From assembly GCA_004555655.1 (NCBI GenBank), contig SFHJ01000005.1:16991-80990 (forward strand): a stretch of 64,000 nucleotides of DNA. The letters are read 5' to 3'. Of the stretch, positions 26,920 through 36,091 are shown piece after piece. A program made the position numbers and the translations under genes. Position 1 is the stretch's first letter. The number at the start of each line of letters is the position of its first letter. The notes beneath the pieces are model-generated. The model was not told where the DNA came from. It worked only from the letters and a program-made list of their open reading frames with translations, and searched no databases. This stretch comes from Clostridiales bacterium (GTDB lineage: Bacteria > Bacillota > Clostridia > Oscillospirales > Oscillospiraceae).

Positions 26920-27704
26920 TGCGCTGCCGGAAAACCAGGCCGGAGGATCTCCCGCAGCTAAAAGCCCTCTGGAAAGCCGGCTTTGGCGACACGGACGAGG
27001 ACATTGACCGGTTTTTTACCGTCGCCTACCCGCACTGTCTGGGCTACTGCGCAGAAGAAGGCAGCCTTCTGGCCGCGCTCTACGCCCTGCCGCAGACGCT
27101 TGTGTTGGGCGAGCGGCAGGAAAAGGCCGCGTATCTCTACGCCGTGACCACCGCGCCGGAGGCGCGCGGGCAGGGTGTCTGCCGCGCGCTCATGGCCTAT
27201 GCGGAAAAAGAGCTGCGGAAAAAGTGGTTCACCTGCACGCTGCTGGTGCCGGGCGAGCCGTCTTTGTTCGGCTTTTATGAAAAACTGGGCTACCGCGCGC
27301 AGCGCACACACGAGATACGGGCGCTGCAGCAGCTGCCCGAACCGTGCGGCGCGGCGGAGCCGCTGACACTTGCCGCCTATGCCGGCCTGCGTGAGACGCT
27401 TCTTTACGCAAGCGCGCACGTGCGCTATGACGCGCACTGGCTTTGCTACGCCGGCACAGAGTTTTATGCGCTGCGGCTGGGCGGGCGCACCGGCTGCGCG
27501 GCCGTGCGCGCGGGTAATGACGGCGCGTGCGTGTGCGAGCTGCTGCCGGACGGAAACATGCTGCCTGCGCTGTCCAATGTGCTGGGCCAGCAGCCTGCGC
27601 GCATACGCGCGCCCGGCGGCACACAGGCGTTTGCCATGCTCAAATGGCTGGACGCCGCGAAACCCGTGCCGGAGCCTGTCTATCTGGCGTTCGCATTTGA
27701 ATAA
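26919..27704 (+). CDS. GNAT-family acetyltransferase
   Basis: A 261-residue protein with an N-terminal GNAT domain: RKTRPEDLPQLKALWKAGFG, acetyl-CoA loop VTTAPEARGQGVCRALM (about 71-87), then PSLFGFYEKLGY. The C-terminal half is less conserved and resembles the second domain of Eis-like acetyltransferases. It is translationally coupled to the DUF2156 gene through TGATG. Substrate unknown. Confidence 0.85.
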   Translation: MRCRKTRPEDLPQLKALWKAGFGDTDEDIDRFFTVAYPHCLGYCAEEGSLLAALYALPQTLVLGERQEKAAYLYAVTTAPEARGQGVCRALMAYAEKELRKKWFTCTLLVPGEPSLFGFYEKLGYRAQRTHEIRALQQLPEPCGAAEPLTLAAYAGLRETLLYASAHVRYDAHWLCYAGTEFYALRLGGRTGCAAVRAGNDGACVCELLPDGNMLPALSNVLGQQPARIRAPGGTQAFAMLKWLDAAKPVPEPVYLAFAFE

Positions 27705-27756
27705 AAAACAGGGCCGCTGCAGAATGACGTTTTCTGCAGCGGCCCTGTTTTTTATT
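27703..27756. terminator. Bidirectional terminator
   Basis: A stem of about 20 bp (27705-27724 with 27732-27751) flanked by A-runs on the left and T-runs on the right, so U-tracts follow on both strands. It separates the plus-strand acetyltransferase from the convergent dnaI-like gene. Confidence 0.92.
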
Positions 27757-28729
27757 TCATCAGCATCCGGATGTCTTTTCCGCAGAACCTGTACACCTCA
27801 TACGTGCCGAGCAGCCGCGAGGCAATCTGCGGCGAATACCGCCGGGCCAGCTCATCCTCAGGCAGGTTTGTCGAGACAATGCAGGGCTTTGCCTCCATGA
27901 GCCGGGTATTCACAACCTGATACAGCGCCGACACCACGAACTGCGTCGTCATCTCGGTGCCAAGATCGTCGATGATGAGAAGGTCGCACCCAAAATAGCG
28001 CCGCGTGGGTTCTTCGCCGGGCTGCGGGTGGAACTTCTCCTGCTCAAAATCGGAAAAGAACGTGTTCGCCGACACATACGAAACCGAGTAGCCCCGGTCG
28101 GTCACGGCGCGCGCGATGCACGCCGAGAGAAACGTCTTTCCAAGCCCCGTCGCGCCCAGCATCAAAATGGAGCCGGAGGACGCGGAAAACGTGCGCGCGT
28201 AGTACTGCGCGCTGCGCAGCACCTGCTGCATGACCGCGCGCGGACTGGCGCCCAGCTTGGGGTCATACTCAGCCGGGTAATAGTCCAGCCTGAACCGGTC
28301 GAAGCTCTCCTTGCCCGCGCCCAGCAGCGTGGAAAGCTCCTTCTTCTGCTCCTGCCGGCAGAGCTCTTTCAGGCAGTCGCACATCGCCGCGCCGCGCCAG
28401 CCCGTGCCGCCGCAGCTTTTGCAGATGGGCGTGAGCTCCAGATCGTCGGGGTCGATGTCGTTGGACTCGAGAATCCACTCGCGCTCGCGCTGCAGGGAAA
28501 GGTTTTCTTCTTTCAGCTGCTGCATCGCCTGCTGCGGGTCCTCGCCCTTCCGGAACGCCACGGCCATAATATGCGCCGCCGTCTGCCGAAGCTGGCGGTC
28601 AATTTCGCGCAGACGCGGATACTGGGCGTAGATGCCGTCGATGCGCGCGCGCGCGTCAAGCTCGTTCTGCTCGCGCGAGAGCGTAAGCCGCTGCTGCGCG
28701 CGCTGCAGAACCGCCGGTGAATACGCCAT
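27752..28729 (-). CDS. dnaI: DnaC/DnaI-type helicase loader ATPase
   Basis: A 325-residue AAA+ protein that probably loads the replicative helicase. The N-terminal half is helical, with a cysteine cluster CKSCGGTGWRGAAMCDC (about 104-120). The AAA+ core has Walker A LGATGLGKTF, Walker B LLIIDDLGTE and sensor VSTNLPEDEL, and ends with the arginine-rich RRYSPQIASRLLG. ATG 28729 has GGAGG at ideal spacing; an in-frame ATG at 28735 overlaps the upstream stop (ATGA) but has the ribosome-binding site too close. It is partnered with the DnaD-domain gene upstream. Confidence 0.9.
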   Translation of the reverse strand: MAYSPAVLQRAQQRLTLSREQNELDARARIDGIYAQYPRLREIDRQLRQTAAHIMAVAFRKGEDPQQAMQQLKEENLSLQREREWILESNDIDPDDLELTPICKSCGGTGWRGAAMCDCLKELCRQEQKKELSTLLGAGKESFDRFRLDYYPAEYDPKLGASPRAVMQQVLRSAQYYARTFSASSGSILMLGATGLGKTFLSACIARAVTDRGYSVSYVSANTFFSDFEQEKFHPQPGEEPTRRYFGCDLLIIDDLGTEMTTQFVVSALYQVVNTRLMEAKPCIVSTNLPEDELARRYSPQIASRLLGTYEVYRFCGKDIRMLMK

Positions 28730-28731
28730 GC

Positions 28732-29652
28732 TCATTCCTCCTGGTCAAATGTCTTTTCCATCATGCGCCGGATCGCGTCGCGCTCAAACGCCGTGGGCGC
28801 ATCGTCGTGGCCGACGGCCTGCCGCGGCCGTCCGGACTGCGCGCGCTCGGGCTGGCGGTCGCCGGCCTCTATCTGGCGGACAGTCGTAAGGCCCTGCTCA
28901 TGCCAGCTTTTCAGAATTGAATTGATGTACGGCCAGCGAAGCCCGCCCGTATTCATACATGTCTTTTCATAGGCCAGCCGGATCTCGCTCTCGCCAAAGC
29001 CCCAGTCGAGCCATGTGCGCACCAGTTTTTCCTCGCCCGGCGTGAATTTCCGCTCGCCGAGCTGCAAAATTTCGCGCACGCGGCCGAGTCTTGTCTGCAG
29101 CTGCAGCTGCCGCTGGACGTACACCGCGGCCTCTTCCATGGTGTCGATACCGTTGTCGGCCCAGCGGTATGCCTCTTTTTCGATCGTGCGGATCGACGGC
29201 ATGCGGGCGTTTCCGCGCGCGCGGGCGCGCTGGATGCAGTAGTTCACCAGGATTGAGATGACCTCGGGCGCAAGGCCGAGATAGCGGTAGACAGAGAGCA
29301 GAATTTTCAGCTCCTCGGTGCTCAGAATGCGGCCGAGCCTGCGCTGCGTTTCGCCCACCATGCTGGAAAATTCCTCACCGGAGGCGTATTCGCGCTGCAG
29401 ATCGGCCTCGGTGTATACCGGCGCCGCGTCCGGCAGCAGGTGCTTTTTCTCCTCCTCGGGCCACAGCCCCAGCTGGCGCAGCGTGGCTGCGGCAAATTCA
29501 AACCGGCGCTCGTCAAGGTGCAGCTGCTGCATGGCCGTCTCCTGCGCGCCGCCGGCGGCAAGGTAGAGATAGACCAGCGCCGCGTCACCGTTTCCCGCAG
29601 CGAGCAGCCTGCGCGCCGCCTGCTCGGTGATCGTGATCTGCCGCTCCGCCAT
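28732..29652 (-). CDS. DnaD-domain primosome protein (DnaB/DnaD-like)
   Basis: A 306-residue replication-initiation protein. The N-terminal region is winged-helix-like (ITITEQAARRLLAAGNGDAA). The middle and C-terminal DnaD domain has LSTEELKILLSVYRYLGLAP and the diagnostic YINSILKSWHEQGL (YxxxILxxW) at about 252-265. In Firmicutes such proteins remodel origin DNA and recruit DnaI and helicase, and the dnaI-like gene directly follows. ATG 29652 has GGAGG 8 bases upstream. I call the domain, not a specific orthologue of DnaB versus DnaD. Confidence 0.9.
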   Translation of the reverse strand: MAERQITITEQAARRLLAAGNGDAALVYLYLAAGGAQETAMQQLHLDERRFEFAAATLRQLGLWPEEEKKHLLPDAAPVYTEADLQREYASGEEFSSMVGETQRRLGRILSTEELKILLSVYRYLGLAPEVISILVNYCIQRARARGNARMPSIRTIEKEAYRWADNGIDTMEEAAVYVQRQLQLQTRLGRVREILQLGERKFTPGEEKLVRTWLDWGFGESEIRLAYEKTCMNTGGLRWPYINSILKSWHEQGLTTVRQIEAGDRQPERAQSGRPRQAVGHDDAPTAFERDAIRRMMEKTFDQEE

Positions 29653-29679
29653 ATTGCCGCCTCCTTTTCCAAAATGTCC

Positions 29680-29688
29680 GTGGATAAC
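29680..29688 (-). promoter_or_regulatory. DnaA-box-like 9-mer next to the primosome-gene promoter
   Basis: The minus strand reads TTATCCACG, matching 8 of 9 bases of the DnaA box TTATCCACA. It starts one base after the -10 box of the dnaD-like gene. It is a single site, not an origin cluster. Confidence 0.4.
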
Positions 29689-29717
29689 AGTATAGCACAC
29701 ATTTTTCGCCGCGGCAA
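29689..29717 (-). promoter_or_regulatory. Promoter of the dnaD-like/dnaI operon
   Basis: Minus-strand TTGCCG (29717-29712) and TATACT (29694-29689) with a 17-base spacer, about 37 bases before ATG 29652. Confidence 0.7.
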
Positions 29718-29815
29718 GAACAAAGCCGCCCAATGCCCGCCGGCGCAAATAACGAAAAGTTTACAAAATACCGTCAAAAAAATTGCAGCTCCCACTTTTC
29801 TGACGCGCCTCGTTG

Positions 29816-29824
29816 TGATACAAT
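29816..29824 (+). promoter_or_regulatory. Extended -10 promoter of the U32 peptidase gene
   Basis: TGATACAAT is an extended -10 element (TG, one base, TACAAT). No good -35 hexamer is visible. It lies 45 bases before ATG 29870. Confidence 0.5.
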
Positions 29825-29869
29825 GTACGAGAATATGCTATGCGACTTTATCAAAGGAACGATCTGACT

Positions 29870-31957
29870 ATGTTGGAATTACTGTCCCCCGCCGGGTCCA
29901 TGGAGGCGCTGCGCGCCGCCGTGCAGAACGGCGCCGACGCCGTATATCTTGGATATGACAGCTTCAATGCGCGCATGAACGCGCACAACTTTTCCGCCGA
30001 CGAGCTGCAGGAGGCCATTGTCTACTGCCATGTGCGCGGCGTGCAGGTCCATCTGACGCTCAACACCCTGGTCTGCGACCGCGAGATGCCGCGCGCTGCC
30101 GAGGTCATCCGCACCGCCGCCGCGTTCGGCGTGGACGCGTTCATCGTGCAGGATCTGGGCATGGTGCAGCTCTGCAAGGAGATCGCGCCCGAAACGCCCA
30201 TCCACGCCTCGACGCAGATGAGCATCCACTCGCTCGAGGGCGTGCAGGCCGCTGCGGCGCTGGGCTGTTCGCGCGTGGTGCTCGCGCGGGAGCTGCCGCG
30301 CGGGGAGATCGCGCACATCTGCCGCATGAGCCCCATTGAAATCGAAGTTTTCGTGCACGGCGCGCTGTGCATGTGCTACTCGGGTCAGTGCTATCTCTCG
30401 TCCGTCATCGGCCGCCGCTCGGGCAACCGCGGCCAGTGCGCGCAGCCGTGCAGGCTCCCCTACGGCTATGGCCGGTTTGAACCGGCCAGATATCCGCTCA
30501 GCCTCAAGGACAACTGCCTTGTGGGCTATCTCGACGATCTGCACCGCATGGGCGTATCTTCGATCAAAATCGAAGGCCGCATGAAGCGGCCTGAGTACGT
30601 CGCCATTGTGACCAAGGCCTACCGCACCGTTCTGAACGGCCAGAAACTCTCGGATGACGATCTGCGCCAGCTCGAGGCCGCGTTCTCTCGCGAGGGCTTC
30701 ACGCAGGGCTATTACGAGGGCCATACGGGGCCCGACATGTTCGGCATCCGCCAGCCCGGCGGGCCCGACAAGGAGCTGCTCGCCGCAGCGCGGGCCAGCT
30801 TTGAAAATACCGAAGCGCCGCGCGTGCCCATCCGCTTCTACGCGATGCTGCGCGCGAACGAGCCGGCGCAGCTGGCCGTAGAGGACGATCAGGGCCACGT
30901 CTGCCGTACGCTGGGCCCTGTACCGCAGCAGGCGCAGGTCCGTTCGCTCACGCCGGAGGAGCTGGAGGAGCGCCTGAGAAAGACGGGCGGCACGCCGTAC
31001 TACGCCGTGAGCGTCAAAAGTGTGATTGACCCCGGGCTGATGCTCCCGGCCGCCAGCATCAACGCCATGCGCCGTGACGTCATCGCCGAGCTGACCGCCC
31101 GGCGCGGCCGTCCGAAACTTGCAAAGCTGAACGCCTACAACGCGCCCGCGCTGTACGACGGCATGACGGGCGAGCCGATGCTGAGCGTCTACGTCCGGCA
31201 GTTTCCGCAGATCACGCCCAAGATGCTCTCGATGGTGCCGACGGTTCTTTACGTCCCGCTCAGCGAGATCATCCAGCACCCGGAGCTGCCGCAGATGGTG
31301 GGCGTGGAGACGCAGCTGGCGGCTGTTCTGCCGCGCGTGAGCTGGAGCGGCGAGAACGCACAGCTGGCCGCGCAGCTGAAATCGGCCTATCTCATGGGTG
31401 TGCGGCAGCTGCTGGTGGGCAACATCGGCCAGATCCGCATAGCCAAGGCCGCGGGCTTCGCCGTACGCGGCGATTTTGGCCTGAACATCTACAACTCCCG
31501 CGCGATGCACCTGCTGCGCGCGCAGGGGCTTGATTCGCAGCTTTTGTCCTTTGAGATGACGCTGCCGCAGATTCGCGATATCTCCAAGGCCGTGCCGTGT
31601 GAGCTGATGATCTACGGGCGGCTGCCCTTGATGCTGACGGAAAACTGCATCATCAAAAACCGCACCGGCACCTGCAGCTGTGACACGGCCACGACGCGGC
31701 TCATCGACCGCATGGGCGAGGAATTCCCCGTCGTGAAAGACCCCGGCACCTGCCGCAACGTGATTCTGAACGGCAAGAAGATGTATCTGCTGGACAAAAA
31801 GGACGTGTTCCGCGGGATGGGCCTGTGGGCGCTGCGGCTGCAGTTCACCACGGAGAACCCCGGCGAGATCGACGCCATCTTGTCCCAGTACCAAAACGGC
31901 GGCAGCTTTGACGCCGGCAGCTACACCCGCGGGCTCTACACCCGGGGCGTGGAATAA
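29870..31957 (+). CDS. U32-family peptidase / RNA hydroxylation protein (RlhA/TrhP-like)
   Basis: A 695-residue member of peptidase family U32. The N-terminus reads MLELLSPAGSMEALRAAVQN, with GADAVYLG. The family signature EVFVHGALCMCYSGQCYLSS is at about 162-181, followed by GRRSGNRGQCAQPCRLPY with cluster-type cysteines. A C-terminal extension carries further cysteines (ENCIIKNRTGTCSC). Several U32 members act in RNA hydroxylation using prephenate (RlhA on 23S rRNA, TrhP on tRNA); the length and C-terminal domain favour an RlhA-like rather than a short TrhP-like protein, but I do not assign which. ATG 29870 is preceded by AAAGGAA. Confidence 0.9.
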   Translation: MLELLSPAGSMEALRAAVQNGADAVYLGYDSFNARMNAHNFSADELQEAIVYCHVRGVQVHLTLNTLVCDREMPRAAEVIRTAAAFGVDAFIVQDLGMVQLCKEIAPETPIHASTQMSIHSLEGVQAAAALGCSRVVLARELPRGEIAHICRMSPIEIEVFVHGALCMCYSGQCYLSSVIGRRSGNRGQCAQPCRLPYGYGRFEPARYPLSLKDNCLVGYLDDLHRMGVSSIKIEGRMKRPEYVAIVTKAYRTVLNGQKLSDDDLRQLEAAFSREGFTQGYYEGHTGPDMFGIRQPGGPDKELLAAARASFENTEAPRVPIRFYAMLRANEPAQLAVEDDQGHVCRTLGPVPQQAQVRSLTPEELEERLRKTGGTPYYAVSVKSVIDPGLMLPAASINAMRRDVIAELTARRGRPKLAKLNAYNAPALYDGMTGEPMLSVYVRQFPQITPKMLSMVPTVLYVPLSEIIQHPELPQMVGVETQLAAVLPRVSWSGENAQLAAQLKSAYLMGVRQLLVGNIGQIRIAKAAGFAVRGDFGLNIYNSRAMHLLRAQGLDSQLLSFEMTLPQIRDISKAVPCELMIYGRLPLMLTENCIIKNRTGTCSCDTATTRLIDRMGEEFPVVKDPGTCRNVILNGKKMYLLDKKDVFRGMGLWALRLQFTTENPGEIDAILSQYQNGGSFDAGSYTRGLYTRGVE

Positions 31958-31978
31958 CGAAAAGAAGAAGAGAACGAC

Positions 31979-32542
31979 ATGGCAATCATTTTAGCGTCCG
32001 GATCCCCCCGCCGGCAGCAGCTTCTGCGCCAGCTGGGCGTGGAATTTTCCATACAGACCGCCGACATCGACGAAACGATGTTCCCCGGAAGACCACCGGA
32101 AGACGAGGTCGCGCGCGTGAGCGCGGCAAAGGCCCGCGCCGTTGCCTGCGCGCCGGACGATATCGTCATCTCCGCCGATACCATCGTGGTGGCGGACGAT
32201 ACGATTCTCGGAAAGCCGGCAGATGCAGCAGACGCAGCCAGGATGCTGCGGCTGCTCTCGGGACGCGCGCATACGGTCATGACGGGGCTGAGCGTGCGGC
32301 GCGGCGAGGATGTTTCCACCACCGTTGTCAAAACGTCCGTCTGGTTCCGTCAACTTACCGACGGCGAGATCGCACGCTACATCGCGACCGGCGAGCCGAT
32401 GGACAAAGCCGGGGCCTATGGCATTCAGGGGCTGGCCGGCTTGTTTGTCGAGCGGCTTGACGGCGACTATTTCAGCGTCATGGGCCTTCCCGTGTGCACG
32501 CTGGGGGAAATGCTGCAAGGCTGTGGCGTTACGCTCGTATGA
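31979..32542 (+). CDS. maf: Maf-family nucleoside triphosphate pyrophosphatase
   Basis: A 187-residue house-cleaning NTP pyrophosphatase that hydrolyses non-canonical or excess dTTP/UTP-type nucleotides. It starts with ILASGSPRRQQLLRQLG, then has VISADTIVVADDTILGKP and DKAGAYGIQGLAGLFVERLDG. A position just ahead of mreC is typical in Firmicutes, where maf is linked to septum genes. Confidence 0.95.
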   Translation: MAIILASGSPRRQQLLRQLGVEFSIQTADIDETMFPGRPPEDEVARVSAAKARAVACAPDDIVISADTIVVADDTILGKPADAADAARMLRLLSGRAHTVMTGLSVRRGEDVSTTVVKTSVWFRQLTDGEIARYIATGEPMDKAGAYGIQGLAGLFVERLDGDYFSVMGLPVCTLGEMLQGCGVTLV

Positions 32543-32551
32543 GGTGATCGA

Positions 32552-33388
32552 ATGAAGAAAAAATTCTGGTCGGCCCGGCTCAAGACCATTCTGATCGTGG
32601 CGCTCGTCGTGGCGATCCTGCTGGGCGTGACGGTGGCCATTGCCTCCGGAACGACCTTCGGCGAGAATCTGGCCGGAACCATCCTCTCGCCCTTCCGCGC
32701 GGGCGTTGCCGCCATCGACCGGCAGGCCGAGCGGTACTATAATTACCTGTTCAGCTATGAATCGCTGCAGGCTGAAAACGCCGAGCTGCAGAAGCAGATT
32801 CTCGACATGCAGGAGGACGTGCGCACGGCCGAGGAGTACCAGCGCGAAAATGAGCGGCTTCGCACGCTCCTTGGCCTTGCCGAGGAACACGAGGACTATA
32901 AATTTGTCTCGGCGTACATCATCTCCTGGGAATCGTCCAACTACACCAGCGCCTTTACCATCGGCAAGGGCACAAACTCCGGCCTCACCGAGGGCATGTG
33001 CGCCGTCACCGAGAATGGGCAGGTCGTGGGCCTGATTACCGACGTGGGTCTCAACTGGGCCACGGTCACAACGCTTATGGATTCGTCTTTGGAGATCAGC
33101 GTTTCGATTGCTTCGTCGGGCTACACCGGCGTGGTGCAGGGCACGTACCTCCCCGACAACACGAGCGTGCTTCGTATGAACTACCTGCCTACGAGCGCCG
33201 TGGTCAAAAACAACGACCAGGTCGTCACCACCGGCTCGACGCTCTATCCGCGCGGGCTTCTGCTGGGCTACATCACAAACGTCAGTCTTGACGAGACGGG
33301 CGTTGCCAAGTACGCCACGCTTACGCCCTCGTGTGACCTTGACGCACTCGAGCAGATCTTCATCATCACCGAATACGCCAACAAGTAA
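32552..33388 (+). CDS. mreC: Rod-shape-determining protein MreC
   Basis: Elongasome scaffold linking PBP2 and MreB, 278 residues. One N-terminal membrane helix (ILIVALVVAILLGVTVAIAS, about 12-31) is followed by a coiled coil (about 70-110) and the extracellular beta domain with GLTEGMCAVTENGQVVGLIT and VVTTGSTLYPRGLLLG. GAGGTGA lies before ATG 32552. mreB, usually the preceding gene, is not in this window. Confidence 0.95.
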   Translation: MKKKFWSARLKTILIVALVVAILLGVTVAIASGTTFGENLAGTILSPFRAGVAAIDRQAERYYNYLFSYESLQAENAELQKQILDMQEDVRTAEEYQRENERLRTLLGLAEEHEDYKFVSAYIISWESSNYTSAFTIGKGTNSGLTEGMCAVTENGQVVGLITDVGLNWATVTTLMDSSLEISVSIASSGYTGVVQGTYLPDNTSVLRMNYLPTSAVVKNNDQVVTTGSTLYPRGLLLGYITNVSLDETGVAKYATLTPSCDLDALEQIFIITEYANK

Positions 33389-33448
33389 CCATCCGCGCCC
33401 TGCAGCGTTTTGCGCAGCAGGCGCAAAAAACCGGAAAGGAGCGTCCGC

Positions 33449-33946
33449 ATGCGGCAAACCTATAAAAATATCCTGATGTGGGCGCTGTACGCCGCACTGT
33501 TTCTGCTCGTGATCGTGCTGCAGACGGTCGTCTTCGGTCACGCGCGCTTTTTCGGCGTCAAGCTGAGCCTTGTCCCGGTCTGCATTGCCTGCATCGCCAT
33601 GCACACCGGCAGTGAAAACGGCGCGCTGTTCGGGCTCATTGCGGGCGCGTTCTGGATGCTCGCCGGCGCCGACGGCGGCGTTTTATACATTCTTCTGCTT
33701 CCCGTCTGCGGTGCGGTCGTGGGCTACCTGTGCGACCGCTATCTCAACCGGACGCTGCTGTCCGCGTTCTTGATGTGCCTAATGACGCTGTGCGTCATGC
33801 AGCTGGCGCTGTTCGCCTTCCGCGTCTTTCTTGGCACCACGTCGTTCGCGGGTATTTTGTCGGTGCCGGTGCAGATCGGGCTGTCCATGATCGCGTGGCC
33901 ATTTCTCTATCTGGCGGCGCGGATTGTAAGAAAGGCAGGTGCTTGA
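33449..33946 (+). CDS. mreD: Rod-shape-determining protein MreD
   Basis: A 165-residue integral membrane protein with about five predicted helices, including ALYAALFLLVIVLQTVVFG and LLPVCGAVVGYLCDRYLN. It belongs to the elongasome with MreC and PBP2. The start is ATG 33449 with GGAAAGGAG upstream; a longer frame adds a basic tail unlike the family. The 60-base gap from mreC contains a small stem (TTTTGCGC/GCGCAAAA). Confidence 0.88.
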   Translation: MRQTYKNILMWALYAALFLLVIVLQTVVFGHARFFGVKLSLVPVCIACIAMHTGSENGALFGLIAGAFWMLAGADGGVLYILLLPVCGAVVGYLCDRYLNRTLLSAFLMCLMTLCVMQLALFAFRVFLGTTSFAGILSVPVQIGLSMIAWPFLYLAARIVRKAGA

Positions 33947-33949
33947 CGC

Positions 33950-36064
33950 TTGGAACGGCTTTCGCGTTTTCGTCTTACATTGTTCATTGTGCTGATTCTT
34001 GTGCTGTTCAGCGTGTTTTTCCTGCGGCTGTATAAGCTGCAGCTTGCGCCCGGCGACAGCTATATCGCCGAAAAATCCGACTCGATCACCTATCAGACCA
34101 CCGTGGAAGCAGCGCGCGGCAACCTTCTCGACCGCAACGGCAACGTGCTGGTCGGCAACCGCGCCAGCTACAACCTTATCATCATTAATTTCGTGCTCTT
34201 CAGCAGTGACGAGCCGAATGAGAACCTCTTAAAGCTGCTCGAGCTGTGCGACGAGCTGGGCATCGAGTACCAGACGCACTTCCCCGTCACGCCCGAGCGG
34301 CCCTACAGCTACGATATGGATTCGCTTTCGCAGACGTGGCAGAACTATTTCCGCACGTTTTTGCGCTACCGCGACTATGACCTTGATATCTCCGCGTCCA
34401 CGCTCATCAAAAACCTGCGCGAGGCGTACAAGCTGCCCGACGAATGGACGCCGGAGCAGGTCTATAAATTTATCTCCGTGCGCTATGAGCTGGAGCTCAG
34501 AAGCGTCGACGGCGTGGGCCTGGAAAACTACACGCTCGCCAGCGACGTCTCGGCCGAGGCACTGGCCGCAGTGATGGAGCTGGGCGTGCCGGGCGTGGTC
34601 GTCGAATCGACCACGGTGCGCGAGTATTACACACCCTATGCCGCACATCTGCTGGGCTCCATCGGCCAGATGGACGCGCAGGAATGGGAAACATATAGGG
34701 AAAAGGGCTACGCCATGAACTCGCTCATCGGCAAGGACGGCATCGAGAAGGCGTTCGAGGACTATCTGCACGGGCAGAGCGGTCTGAAATTCACCACCGT
34801 GTCCTCGTCGGGCGAGGTGCTGGAGGAATACTTCAAGTCCGTGCCGGAGCCCGGCAACAATGTAGAGCTCACCATCGACATCGGCCTGCAGGGCACGGCC
34901 GAGAAGGCGCTGGAGAGCCTCATTCTGAACCTGCGCGAAAACGGCGTGGGCCGCAAGCAGGAAGGTAAGGACGCCGAAGGCGGCGCGGTCGTTGTGCAGC
35001 AGTGCAAAACGGGCGATATCCTCGCCTGCGCCAGCTACCCAACCTACAACCTCGCCACGTTCTCTGAAGATTTCAAGGCGCTTGCCGAAGACGAGTATAA
35101 GCCGCTGTACAACCGCGCGCTGCTGGCCCCGTATCCGCCCGGCTCCATCTACAAGATGGTCACGGCCATCGCCTCCATCGACTTCGGCGGCATCGGCGAA
35201 TACTACCCCATCACTGACAAGGGCGTGTACTCGTACTACGCGGACAGCGGCTTTGAGCCGGTGTGCTACGTCTGGACGAGCACAGGCACCACCCACGGCA
35301 CGATCGACATGCAGCAGGCACTGCAGGAATCGTGCAACTACTACTTCTATGAGTGCGGCCGTCTGACCTACAACACCTACTACGCCGAGACGGGCGAGAA
35401 CCCGTTCGACATCGTGGCCAAGGCCCTGGGTCTGGGCGAGCCGACGGGCATCGAGCTCTATGAGGAGACCGGCACGCGCGCCAACGCCGAGACCAAGGCC
35501 GAACTGTATGAGGGCGACGAGGCCGAATGGTACGGCGCAGACGTGCTGCAGGCCGTCATCGGCCAGAGCCTCAACCGCTTCACGCCGATGCAGATGGTCT
35601 GCTATGCGTCCACGCTCGCCAACAAGGGCACGCGCTATGCGGCCACGTTCCTCTCGCGCGTCGTCTCCTGGGACTACCAGACGCTGATTGAGGAACACAC
35701 GCCCACCGTCGCCAGCACATTTGAGATGTCCGACGAGGCCATCGACTGCTACACCACCGGCATGCAGCTGGTCGCCACCAAGGGTACCGCCGCGCAGTAT
35801 CTGGCCGACTACCCCATTCCTGTCGCGTGCAAAACGGGCACGGCCCAGTGGCAGGGCGTGACCATCGGCTCGAACACAGGCTCCGACCACGCGTCGTTCG
35901 TCCTCTACGCGCCGGCCGACGACCCCGAGATCGCCATCGCCGTGTACGTGGAAAAGGGCGCGCAGGGCGGCAATCTGGCCAACGTCTGCATTCCCATTCT
36001 CGACGCATACTTCTCCACCTCCAGCAAGTATGAGACCGTCGCGGAAGAAAACATTGCTCATTAA
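33950..36064 (+). CDS. mrdA: Penicillin-binding protein 2 (elongasome transpeptidase)
   Basis: Class B PBP that cross-links peptidoglycan during side-wall growth. It has 704 residues and an N-terminal anchor (LTLFIVLILVLFSVFFLRLY). The pedestal domain begins EAARGNLLDRNGNVLVGN. The transpeptidase has SIYK with Ser399, SCN in QESCNYYF, and KTGT beginning at Lys628. It starts at TTG 33950, 3 bases after the mreD stop, so the two are coupled. Confidence 0.95.
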   Translation: MERLSRFRLTLFIVLILVLFSVFFLRLYKLQLAPGDSYIAEKSDSITYQTTVEAARGNLLDRNGNVLVGNRASYNLIIINFVLFSSDEPNENLLKLLELCDELGIEYQTHFPVTPERPYSYDMDSLSQTWQNYFRTFLRYRDYDLDISASTLIKNLREAYKLPDEWTPEQVYKFISVRYELELRSVDGVGLENYTLASDVSAEALAAVMELGVPGVVVESTTVREYYTPYAAHLLGSIGQMDAQEWETYREKGYAMNSLIGKDGIEKAFEDYLHGQSGLKFTTVSSSGEVLEEYFKSVPEPGNNVELTIDIGLQGTAEKALESLILNLRENGVGRKQEGKDAEGGAVVVQQCKTGDILACASYPTYNLATFSEDFKALAEDEYKPLYNRALLAPYPPGSIYKMVTAIASIDFGGIGEYYPITDKGVYSYYADSGFEPVCYVWTSTGTTHGTIDMQQALQESCNYYFYECGRLTYNTYYAETGENPFDIVAKALGLGEPTGIELYEETGTRANAETKAELYEGDEAEWYGADVLQAVIGQSLNRFTPMQMVCYASTLANKGTRYAATFLSRVVSWDYQTLIEEHTPTVASTFEMSDEAIDCYTTGMQLVATKGTAAQYLADYPIPVACKTGTAQWQGVTIGSNTGSDHASFVLYAPADDPEIAIAVYVEKGAQGGNLANVCIPILDAYFSTSSKYETVAEENIAH

Positions 36065-36091
36065 GACTTTTACAAAAAGAGGAGACTCTTT

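Noticed and set aside
29879..31894. A 671-codon open frame antisense to the U32 peptidase gene
   Set aside because: No recognisable domains; the sense frame has the U32 signature.
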